NCBI GenBank assembly: GCA_030180135.1
Contig: CM058236.1
Location: forward strand, 48,714,947-48,778,946
Reading direction: 5' to 3'
DNA from: Orychophragmus violaceus
Taxonomy: Eukaryota; Streptophyta; Magnoliopsida; Brassicales; Brassicaceae
DNA length: 64,000 bases
The translations under genes and the position numbers were made by a program. The notes under the pieces were generated by a model, which saw nothing but the letters and a program-made list of their open reading frames with translations, searched no databases and was not told where the DNA came from. The stretch's first letter is position 1; each line of letters opens with the position of its first letter. Of this stretch, positions 54,919-64,000 are shown piece by piece.

Positions 54919-55830
54919 TAAGGGACGGCCTACGATGGAATGGAGCACTAGATTGAAGATTGTTCTTGGATCTGCTAAAGGACTTTCGTATCTTCATGAA
55001 GATTGTAAGTCCAAAATCTGAAAATTTTATGTATAGATGTTTGATATAATAAAGTATGTGTTTGTTTGACAAAAAAAAAAAGCATGTGTTTGTTTATGAG
55101 GCATTCGTGTTTGTAGGCAATCCTAAAATCATTCACTGTAATATCAAGGCCGCAAACATATTGATGGATTTCAAGTTTGAAGATAAGGTATGATTTATCT
55201 TTATTAGAGATTTTTTGTGAAGTGTTTTTGGTAATATGTGTCATTGAACCTCTATTTTATATCTTTCAGGTTTCTGATTTTGGTCTTGCCAATATTGCTT
55301 CTGATACAAACACTCATGTATCTACACGTCTGATGGGAACCTTTGGGTAAAACGATAATCTTGAAGCACAAATATAATGTACGTTTATGAAGTTTATGTG
55401 AATCCTTTTCATTTAGTTATTGGATTTTAGGTATTTGGCTCTTAAATACACTGTAAGCGGAAAGCTCACAGAGAATTCTGGCGTTTTTTTTCTTCATTTG
55501 GCTTTGTAGTTTTGGAGCTTATAACCGGACGTCGACTTGTTGATACAAACAATGTCTATGTAGATGACAACTTAGTTGGCTGGGTACTTACTTACTGACT
55601 TGCAAATAATCTTAACTTCCCATTCCTTTTGTTTTCAAATTTGACTGTCGAGCGAAGCAAATAACAGTGTGTGAATAATGGAAATAGACACGATCCTTGC
55701 TTAACCGAGCATCTGAGTAAGGAGACTTTTAGGGTTTTGTTGATACAAAGATGAATAATGAGTATGACAGAACGGAGATGGCTCGCATGGTTGCTTGTGC
55801 TGTAATAGCTAGGGTGCACTAAGTAAGAAT
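54919..55830 (+). pseudogene. PERK-type receptor kinase pseudogene (kinase C-terminal part)
   Basis: Exon remnants: 54919-55005 (MEWSTRLKIVLGSAKGLSYL), 55117-55187, 55270-55346 (VSDFGLANIASDTNTHVSTR), 55431-55585, and a last piece to about 55830 (TKMNNEYDRTEMARMVACA). The match is to proline-rich extensin-like receptor kinases. Introns are kept, so this is a DNA-level copy. The catalytic HRD reads HCN and the APE motif reads ALK. A one-base shift near 55490 breaks the frame. The extracellular and membrane parts are absent. Confidence 0.8.
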
Positions 55831-55866
55831 CTCTTCTTGAAGGTATTCTTTCATTATGGAGTTTTA

Positions 55867-56138
55867 TAAGGGCATATACATCGGCGGATCTTAAGTGGAT
55901 TTTAGCACGATTTCCTATGCAGATGGCATTAAAATATAATTAAATTTAAGAACTCCTAGGCTAGCAGTATCTTATTTAAGCACTTCAAGAACCTGGTTCT
56001 TAACTGTTACGCTTAGGTGGCGTTTTCTGGTTGGTTTATTTTTTATTTTTTATTTTTTATTTTTTTTCAATTACAAAAAAAAAACATTAACATTTTTTTT
56101 AGAACCCCATAGGGGGTTTACCAGTGTACCTGCTCTAA
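55867..56138. mobile_element. Candidate PIF/Harbinger-like MITE (266 bp)
   Basis: GGGCATATACATCGGC at 55870 and its imperfect inverted partner ACCAGTGTACCTGCTC ending at 56135 are each flanked by TAA (55867-55869, 56136-56138). A 3-bp TWA duplication with GGGCA..-like termini suits this superfamily. The inside is noncoding with T-rich tracts. Confidence 0.5.
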
Positions 56139-57134
56139 CTACCTCTATAATTATATTACAAACACATTGTATATGGCTCATATGTTTTTTTTTCTTTTTT
56201 TTCAGGACATGAAACATTGATATTTCATCATTTCAGCCATAGTAGATATCAGAGTTGACATGAAAGGTAATACATACTTATCCTTTAATCTTGTTTGTGG
56301 ATTTGTAGTAATGATCTGTGTGCACCTCTTACTTAATGTCTATTCCATTGAGAGAAATGACACACCGGAGAAAAGAAGAAGCTGAAATGCCGAGTGAATC
56401 AGAAAATATATTTGGATGAGATTTTTATTTTATTTTATATTTAAATAATTACATAGTAGACAATATTGGTTTAATCTTTACATCTAAGAACTCATCCGAG
56501 AATTCTTCTCATCAAATATTTCAAGAAATCATGTTTTCGTATGTAAAACAATATTTAGAAAATACAAATTTATAGAAAAATTATTTACAACAAATTCGCG
56601 GCGTAGCGCGGGTATCTAACTAGTTTATTTAATTATGATATGTTAACTGAATTAATATGGTAATTCTATTTTTTGGTCATAATAACGGATTAACATGGTT
56701 TTTTCTATGATATTATAATATGTTTAAATGTAATTCTATGACAACTATATAAAAAATTATTGTTAGCGTTTTATCATTGCTACGTAATATTGTTAACATG
56801 TTACAATTTTCTGTTATTTTTGGCGTATTATAATTGTATTATAATTGTTTAGTATTGTCAGTAACATACAACATAATCTTATCAATAATGAAAAGTATTC
56901 GCGAACAACCGAACAGCACTGTAGTGATTTTTGTAATTAACACAAATAGCAAGGATAAGTGTGAAATTATTTTTATTTTTTGTTACTTTTAAATTTTTGA
57001 GTTAGTTTTGGTAAAAACCGAATAAATGAGTCATATATTAAACTCAAGAGTGAATTGCATAAATATTATTTTTGCTACATAAATCAAAGAGATCTATAGC
57101 AAAACTTTCCGTCAATTTCATATATAACAAAATC
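56139..57134. other. Non-genic AT-rich sequence with a Helitron-like 3' end
   Basis: No gene recognised. The only assignable structure is the GC-rich terminus at 56594-56623, described separately. The rest is AT-rich. Confidence 0.5.
56594..56623 (+). mobile_element. Helitron-like 3' terminus
   Basis: ATTCGCGGCGTAGCGCGGG followed by TATCTAACTAG, then T. GC-rich short-hairpin sequence ~10 bp before a CTAG end, with T as the next base, is the pattern of Arabidopsis Helitron 3' ends. No matching 5' TC end was located, so the element's extent is unknown. The PERK pseudogene lies 0.8-1.7 kb upstream and could be captured cargo. Confidence 0.5.
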
Positions 57135-58099
57135 AAAGTAATTTTTGCATTCGACGCGAAAAAGGACAATCGTTCCTTTCTCTAAACTCTCTCCCATCTC
57201 TCTAGGTTTCTAAATTTTTTTTCCAGATCTCTCAGCTCCGTCGGATCTGCCGCGGTATCTTAAATCTCGGACTCTCACGTTCAACCGTGGTGGCCGAATC
57301 GACCCGAAGTCGTCTCGTCGTCTTGTGTCCGGAATCGCGAGGTGTGGAGGCTCTTCGTTGCGGCGGCGCAGCTCCGGAGATCTGAGTTTTGGAAAATCTT
57401 GTAAGTCTCTGCCTCTTTATCTGCTTGAGGACGTGCGGTGGTGGGGGTTCGAGCAGGGATGGAAGAGATGAAGAGATCTGGGCTTGTGTTCGCCGGCGAA
57501 GGGCTAGGAGGGGAGCGGTGCGCTCCAAGAGGATGTCTCGGAGGTGGTGGTCACGAAGACGGGACTGCGGTGGATTCGGCGGTGAAGTGCCTCGTTGCAT
57601 GCCGGATCCATCGGAAAAGTTTTCTTGGACGGAAGCAAGACGGACTGGAGACAACCGGAGAAGATAGACCAGTTCGAGTCGGGAAAGAGATGCGGAGGAG
57701 CCGTCGGCAGCAGGAGCTTGCTGGGAGCGGCACCACCGGGTGAGACCGGGAGATTCCAGAGCGAGGGTCGTTTGCCGGGAGGCGGAGAGAGGAGGTCTGG
57801 GCTTGCGGAGCTGGAGTGTCGGCTGGGGTCGGATCCTCACGCCGTGCGGGAAGGCTTCGTCGGGCGCCGTGACTCTCTCCGGTCTCGCATCCGCCGGCGG
57901 CAGCAACGAGCTTAGGTCTGTCTCTTAAGAATGACGATGGCATCTTCGTAATTTTTTGCCCGGTTTGGAGGGTTCTGCTTTGGTTATTTAGGTTTTCATT
58001 TTTTGCTTCGGTTAGATTCGGTTGTAAACCCGGTTATCCCCGGTTATGGATCGGATTAATTAATATAATATAATATTATTAAAAAAAAAGTAATTTTTG
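57135..58099 (+). mobile_element. 0.94-kb GC-rich retroposon with poly(A) and 13-bp target duplication
   Basis: AAAGTAATTTTTG occurs at 57135-57147 and again at 58087-58099. Between them lies 57148-58086, whose first 800 bp are much richer in G+C than the surroundings and which ends in an A run. This is the structure of a target-primed, non-LTR insertion on the plus strand. No reverse transcriptase or recognisable protein is encoded; frames in all phases (including 224 residues on the minus strand) look like by-products of GC content. The size fits Sadhu-type non-autonomous retroposons of Arabidopsis, but a processed pseudogene is also possible. Confidence 0.7.
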
Positions 58100-60027
58100 T
58101 CATGAATGAGACCATTTTGCTCTTGTTTTTGGACTGACACACTAACATGTATAGCTTTTTGGGTTGACAAGTAACATATATAACTTTTTGTATTCTTTTA
58201 TAATAAAATAAAATAGTCATCTATTCAAAAAAGCATACAATTTTTTTTTACTTTACATCTTTATTAATAAAGTCTTGAGCTTTACATTATGTTATTTCTC
58301 TATATAATAATTATATTTTCAATTCTTACAAGATATATATAATATTCGAAACTTATTTTTTCTCATATTCAATTTAACGATGTAGACGAATAATTTATAT
58401 ATAAATGTAATCAACTATGCATAACATATATGTTAATGTTTATGCATATGAGAAAATCTTATAGTGTATTCAACTTTTCATACATATATTTAGTGATATT
58501 TAGTGTTGTCTAAATGTAGATGACTATGCATAACATATATGTTAGTGTTTGTGCATATGGAACATCCGGTAGTGTAGTCAACTATGCATAACATATATTT
58601 TGGTGTTGTATAAATCTTGTGCGACAATTAAGGTTTTGTTAGAACATAGAGAAAAAAGACGACAAACTATTAGAGTATATATTTGATTATTTATTGCAAC
58701 TATTATATGGTCGTAGTTGACTATATAAAAAAAATTATTGTTCTAAGTGGTCGTTGTCTACTATTTGTTTATAGTTTTGTTGGTGTTTTAAAGCAAGAGG
58801 AGGAAGATAAACCAGAAGATGTTTGAAACCTTGAGAAAGAAGACAATAAACCATTCTACAATATTTTTGATTATTTATTACAACTATAATAATTGTATTT
58901 GACTATATAGTAAGGTTACTATTTTAAGTGGTAGTTGTCTACTACTTATTTATAGTTTTGTCGGTGTTTTGAAATGGGAGGAGGAAGAAAAATCATAAGA
59001 TAATGGAAACAAGGAGAAAAGAAGACTGTAAGCTATTTAAATAGGTAATTGGTGATTTATTGCAACTATAATATGATTGTAGTTGACAATATGGAAGTAG
59101 TTATCTACCATCTTTTTGTAGTTTTGATGGTGTTTTGAAACGGGGAGAACGAGGACATACCATAAGATAATGGAAACTTCAAGAAGGAAAGTGGTAAAAT
59201 ATTCGAGTATATATGTGATAATCTATTTCAAGTTTTCAACTATAATATAATTGTAGTTGATTACACATATACTAATTTTAGTGTAATTGTCTACTACTTG
59301 TTTGTATCTTTGGTGATATTTCGAAACGTGGAGGAGGAATACAAACCAAAATATAATGAAAACCTATATAAAGAAGATGGTAAAAAAAATTCACGACAAA
59401 TCAATATATTGATAAAAGTGTTACAAGATAGAGAAACAATTTAGTCACAACCATTAAAACAAATAAGCAAAACTGAAACAATTTCGATGAAAAAGTAGAG
59501 AGTAACCATGCCTTCTTATCGAAAGCCTTATAGGCTAACATGTACAATATGTTATGTCCCTTATTCATATATTTGATATTGGCTAAAAACATATAGTTGT
59601 GACTCCAAAATGCATTTGGCATTACCTTAATGAGTAGATATGATTTTGATGTTGTTTTGAATGCTTTCGTATCTTATTTACACATGAAAATGATACTGCT
59701 TGATGTGTCGCATCTTTCACTAACCGCTCTAGTTATTTGCGGTTTTGTCATCCTAGTCATTTCCGACCTCTCCACAGCAAAGTAAATCATGGTGTCTTTT
59801 GTGTTGGTATTCGTTTATATAACAAATCCAAAAGGCTTTGTCTATCGCCGAGTCATCACCAAACGATAATAATGACGGCCGGAAACTTGCACCAATAACA
59901 AGACAAAACGCGACTAACCACCATCATATAGAATAGTATTTGATTGTCGGAAAAGAATGCTCCCGGAGAGATGAAACACATCGGCCATCCACTCAAACTT
60001 CTTTGATATCTTCTTCTCTATTTTATG
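58100..60027. other. AT-rich non-genic region with tandem repeats
   Basis: No gene recognised. ACTATGCATAACATATAT occurs at 58414, 58523 and 58581. A larger repeat array occupies about 58650-59400. The minus-strand 73-residue frame near 59.5 kb has no known motif. Confidence 0.6.
58650..59400. repeat. Four degenerate tandem copies of a ~180-bp unit
   Basis: The anchor TTGTCTACTA (or a close variant) is at 58754, 58935, 59101 and 59287, giving spacings of 181, 166 and 186 bp. Shared features in each unit are TTTATTGCAACTATAAT, GTAGTTGAC and a GGAGGA-rich end. Confidence 0.75.
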
Positions 60028-63000
60028 GAGGAAATTAGGCCTGGAAAAAAAAACCGGAACCAAAGAACCGGAACCAAAGAACCGAAAAATACCCGAAAAA
60101 ATGGTTCCGGTTCCGCCTATAATACCCGGTGGATCATGAGATGAAAGAACCGTGGGTATCGATACGGTTCCGGTTCCTACCCGAGAACCGAAAGGAAGAA
60201 CCGAAGAACCGTTAAAATATAAAGTTAATTTTTTTGTTTAGGATTTATTATTAATTTTTGTCTTGGACCTTTCCACTCCCCGAACCTTTTTCTTTCGGCG
60301 AGACATCATTTACTCTTTCTCGATAATCAAAGTTCTTTCTTTCGCTTATATCACAATCGCATTCACAATTTACAAACCAAAACTGGAATCTACAACACAC
60401 CACGTTTGTTCGTCGTCAGCCGTTTCATCTGCAGCGAGTAGAAATCGTTCAGAGGTATGTCAGTTTTTAATTCGTCTTAGATTTAGGGTTTTTTTTAAGC
60501 TTAGTTGATGTCTCTGAATCATAATCTAACAACATAAACTCATTTATATCATGTAATTCAAGTTAATTTCAAGTGAGAATCCTTATTTATAACTTGGATT
60601 TGAAATCGAGTAGGACGTTTGTTGACATGGTTTCTGATTATCAGTGGATTCTGATTATCAGTGGTTTGTGATTATCAATAGTTTCTGATTATCAGCGGTT
60701 TATGATTATCAATGGTTTCTTATTGTTAATCAATAAACACAGTGCTTTATGATTTGTTTGAAATGAATCATTAGACGTACGTTTGTGTTTTATGAAATGA
60801 TTTATGTGTTATTAACTTGTTGTTACGTTTTTATGGTATAGATGGGTTCGACTCGGGATCAACCAAACATTGATGAAGCAGAAGACATTGATGAGATAGA
60901 TATTTTAACAGAAAGTGAGTCAGAAGAGGAAGTAGAGACTCCTAATCCTCCTACAACTATGGATAAAGGCAAAGATAAAAAGAAATGTGGTGGAAAGAAG
61001 AGAAAGAGATCAAAAGTATGGCTTCATTTCACAGAAGATAAGAAGATTGCACACAAGGCCAACTGTAATTACTGTGGAAAGCAATTGGCTTGTGCATCGA
61101 GTTCAGGGACATCGAATATGAGAAAGCATTTGAGACATTGTAAGCAGCATCAAGCGTGGATAGCTGCTCATAAAGGAGATCAGAACGTGGTTGAGGCAGA
61201 TTGTGATGGTTTAGGCTTGTCAAAAGTGTCTGAAGAAGTATTCAGGGAAGCTTGCAACGAGATGATGGTGTTAGGTGAGCTTCCTCTAAGCTTCATAGAT
61301 GGACTTGCTTTTCGGCATTTCTGCAACAAAGTAAAGCTTTACAAGCCAGATTCTCGAAGAACAGCAACTAGGAATATAATAGAGATGTATACGAGGAGGA
61401 AGGCAATGATGAAGAAGATTCTTGGTGGTAATCAGCAAAGATTGTCTCTGACAACATACATTTGGGTAGCTCCCAACACTGGAGCAAGCTACATGGTTGT
61501 TACTGCACATTTCATTGACAGTAACTGGCAATTTAAGAAGCTGATAATTGGATTCAAGAACATCTTTGATCACAAGGGTTCGAGTATAGCGGCTGTTCTA
61601 ATGGAATGCTTAGATGAGTGGGACATCAAGAAGATCTTCACCATAACAGTGGATAATGCTACAGCAAACAGCAATGCATTGGGGTTATTTAAGGAAGATT
61701 TTAGTCAGATTGGAGATAATGCAATGGTTCTTAATGGAGAATTTCTACATATGCGGTGTGCAACACATATTCTGAATTTGATTGTTAGAGATGGAATGCA
61801 TGAAGTGGACAAAAGTGTTAGTGATATAAGGAATGTAATCCAGTATGTGAGGTCTTCTGGTCCAAGGGAGAAGTCTTTTGAGAAACATGTTGAGATGGGG
61901 AAGCTAAAAATGGGAAGTTTACCACTGGATTGCAAAACCAGATGGAATTCAACATTTCTTATGTTGAACAGAGCTATGGATTTCATGGTAGCTTTTGAGA
62001 AGATGAAGGCTCTGGACAAGAGTTACATTGTCTATTTCAAAGAATCATTTGTTTCTGGAAATGGAAAGAACGTTGAACCTGGAAAGAAGGGGCACAGACC
62101 ACCTGGAAAAGATGATTGGGACGCAGTGGACAGGTAATATCTCTTTCGATTGATGACTTAACACTTTATTTAACTTCTAAGTTCTATTTAACTTCTAACC
62201 TCTTTACCTTTCTTGTTACAGGTTGTTGAACTTCCTTGTGGTTTTCTATCAGTCAAATCTTGCTCTCTCAGCAACTAATAAACCTTCTTCCTACAAAGTT
62301 TACAACGAGATTGTTAGTATTCAGACAGCCATCATGGAATTAGGTGAAGAGAATGTAGCTGATGAAGAGTTGCAAACGAAAATTAAAGCAATGTTGACAA
62401 AACTTGGTAAGTATTGGGATCCTTTTGGTGAAGAAACAGAGATGAATAGGATGGTGATAGTTGCTAGTGTATTTGATCCGAGGAACAAGATGAAGTTTGC
62501 TCAGCTTTGCTTCAATGATCTTTATGGAAAGGATAGTGTAAAGGCAATTGAGATGCAAGAGTCAACCATGTCTATTCTAAAGAGGTTATTTGATGAATAT
62601 AGCAGTAAGCGCAACACTTCAGTGAACAGACCAACAAGTAGATCATCTTCTCAGTCACAAGGGCATGGGTCTGGATCATCCTCTTCTTCTCAATCTCAAC
62701 CAGCTGCTTCTCAACACTCAGGTAGACTAGATTTTTATGCAAGATTGGGTGTTAGAAGAAAAATGGATGCAAAATACAAACCGTTGGTGCAAGAAACAGG
62801 AATTCAAGAAACAACAACTGAGTTAGAGTTGTATTTGGCAGAGAATGTGGAGAATCCACATATTTTCGCAGGCACCGAGTATGATGTGGTCTCCTGGTGG
62901 AAGATAAACAACTTGAAATTTCCCATTCTCTCGGAATTAGCTAAGGATGTGTTAGCTATGCAAGTCAGTAGTGTTGCTTCTGAGTCTGCATTCAGCACAA

Positions 63001-63919
63001 GTGGTTGTATATTGGACCCTTATAGAAGTTGTTTGACACACTATACTATTTGAAGTTTTGATGTGTCTTAAACAATGGTTGAAAGTTGAGATAAAGATGA
63101 ACATCAGAGGATCAATAACCATTGAGCAATTGTTTGAAGACATTGAAGAACAAGATGAGCTTCAGAGAGGTACTTCTAAATTCTAATCAACTCTGAGTTT
63201 TTATTAATTAGTTTGCCTAGTAAAAACACTTTCTTATCGTATGTTTGATTGCAGAATTTGAAGAAATCAATTTAGAGGAAAATGAAGAAAGCACACAAAT
63301 GACACAATGAAGTTTAATGGTAACAGACTAACAAACATGTAACTTAACTAGTTTTAACATCTCATCACAATATGTCACGTTCAAGTTATAACCATATCTC
63401 CTTTTATATTTGATGCAGATTGAAGTGAATCAAGTGGAAATGTGTGATCATCAAGTTGAACTCTTTTCATGACTTATCGAATTTGGACTTTGTAGCTCTG
63501 CTGTGTTTGTTTATCGAATCAAGATGGACATTATGCTTTTCATTTTGGTTTAGGAAGAAATTTATGGTTTTTTTTAGACTTTGGTATTGTTTTGAAGTTT
63601 GAACTATTTCGGGTATTGTAGACTTATTTTCGGGTAATGTTTATTTATTTCGGATATTTATAATCATTTCGGGTAATTTTGTTTATTTCGGGTCTAAAAA
63701 TACCCGGAATCGGTATGTAACCGAAATTTTTGGATATTTTCCGGATCCTTCAATAGAGAACCGAACTGAACCGGAACCGATAAGAACCGAACCGAAACCG
63801 AAACCGAAATTTCTAAAGTACCCATTGGGTATTAAATTTTAGGAACCGAAAGAACCGGAACCGATAAATTCGGACCCGGAACCGAACCGAATACCCGAAA
63901 GCCCAGGTCTAGAGGAAAT
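60028..63919 (+). mobile_element. hAT DNA transposon with intact ends and 8-bp target duplication
   Basis: The element is 60036-63911 (3876 bp). Terminal inverted repeats are TAGGCCTGG at the left and CCCAGGTCTA at the right. GAGGAAAT flanks both sides (60028-60035 and 63912-63919), the 8-bp duplication expected of hAT. Both subterminal regions are packed with AACCGGAACC/GAACCGAA words. It carries one transposase gene. Confidence 0.93.
60842..63310 (+). pseudogene. hAT transposase gene (BED finger), three exons, frameshift near the C-terminus
   Basis: Deduced exons: 60842-62133, 62222-63169 and 63255-63310, with GT..AG introns. An acidic N-terminus is followed by a BED zinc finger at residues 57-104 (VWLHF; C75, C78, H96, C100). 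FIDSNWQ and FTITVDNATANSNA carry the acidic residues expected in the RNase H-like core, followed by HMRCATHILNLIVRDG. The hAT C-terminal dimerisation region is at the end (VSSVASESAFSTSG, LDPYRS). An extra T at about 63049 creates a stop at 63051-63053. Beyond it, the shifted frame resumes the family sequence (EVLMCLKQWLK) through exon 3. As it stands, the protein lacks its last ~60 residues. Plants' RICESLEEPER/DAYSLEEPER-like proteins are the closest named relatives. Confidence 0.88.
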
Positions 63920-64000
63920 GATAGAGAATCAGAAAAGTCTGGTACGATAAACCACCGGTCAACGTATGTGTAGAGTGACACCGTTGAATGAAACACCGCA
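63920..64000. other. Flank beyond the hAT element
   Basis: 81 bp of unassigned sequence follow the right target duplication. It continues what lies left of 60028. Confidence 0.6.

Noticed and set aside
57232..57906. 224-residue open frame on the minus strand
   Set aside because: It is antisense to a polyadenylated insertion, very Arg/Pro/Ser-rich as expected from GC-rich sequence, and overlapped by open frames in several phases; no domain is recognisable.
58650..59400. Centromeric satellite
   Set aside because: Unit length is close to 180 bp, but only four degenerate copies are present and they do not look like the centromeric repeat I recall.

Overview
The window is a piece of a plant nuclear genome. 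Spliced genes with GT..AG introns, a SNC1/RPP5-type TIR-NB-LRR gene, a CDC7-type kinase gene, Athila-type LTR retrotransposons, a plant L1 LINE, a hAT element and a Helitron-like end all point to a Brassicaceae genome, most likely Arabidopsis or a near relative. From memory, the gene order (TNL, CDC7-like kinase, 'neurofilament heavy'-like protein) resembles the A. thaliana chromosome 4 RPP4/RPP5 region around At4g16960-At4g17000. That is recall, not a search result.

Layout. 1-4.2 kb: a minus-strand, decayed gag-protease-only Ty3/gypsy relic with its LTR. 4.26-4.92 kb: a 329-bp tandem duplication. 4.9-11.1 kb: a plus-strand Athila-like element, 5'-truncated. 11.1-19.8 kb: a closely related minus-strand Athila-like element, tail-to-tail with the first. 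20.8-22.0 kb: a 1.18-kb near-palindromic element with a 10-bp target duplication. 22.0-25.8 kb: a LINE 3' end, a 1.03-kb direct duplication, a third Athila-type LTR and rearranged fragments of the kinase gene. 26.0-30.9 kb: a six-exon TNL gene (minus). 31.3-35.7 kb: a 14-exon CDC7-like kinase gene (minus). 36-40.8 kb: a decayed coiled-coil ORF, a chromovirus 3' end and LTR, then a fourth Athila-type gag and LTR. 43.5-49.9 kb: an almost intact LINE with target-site duplications. 49.9-52.7 kb: a nine-exon basic protein gene (minus). 54.9-55.8 kb: a PERK kinase pseudogene. 55.9-58.1 kb: a MITE, a Helitron-like 3' end and a 0.94-kb polyadenylated retroposon. 58.4-59.4 kb: AT-rich tandem repeats. 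60.0-63.9 kb: a complete-ended hAT element with an 8-bp target duplication.

Only three host genes look functional: TNL, kinase and the basic protein. All three are on the minus strand, and the kinase and TNL lie 424 bp apart. Everything else is transposon or transposon-scrambled gene debris. The most unusual signal is a set of roughly 12-bp near-palindromic boxes (TGTCG-NN-CGACA) that occur in pairs or triplets. Most are 20-23 bp apart start to start, near two helical turns. They sit in the LTR, upstream of gag and at the gag/protease, protease/RT, RNase H/integrase and integrase/3' junctions of the Athila-like elements. Related elements carry the same layout with different box sequences. Exon structures were deduced by eye from reading frames and splice consensus.
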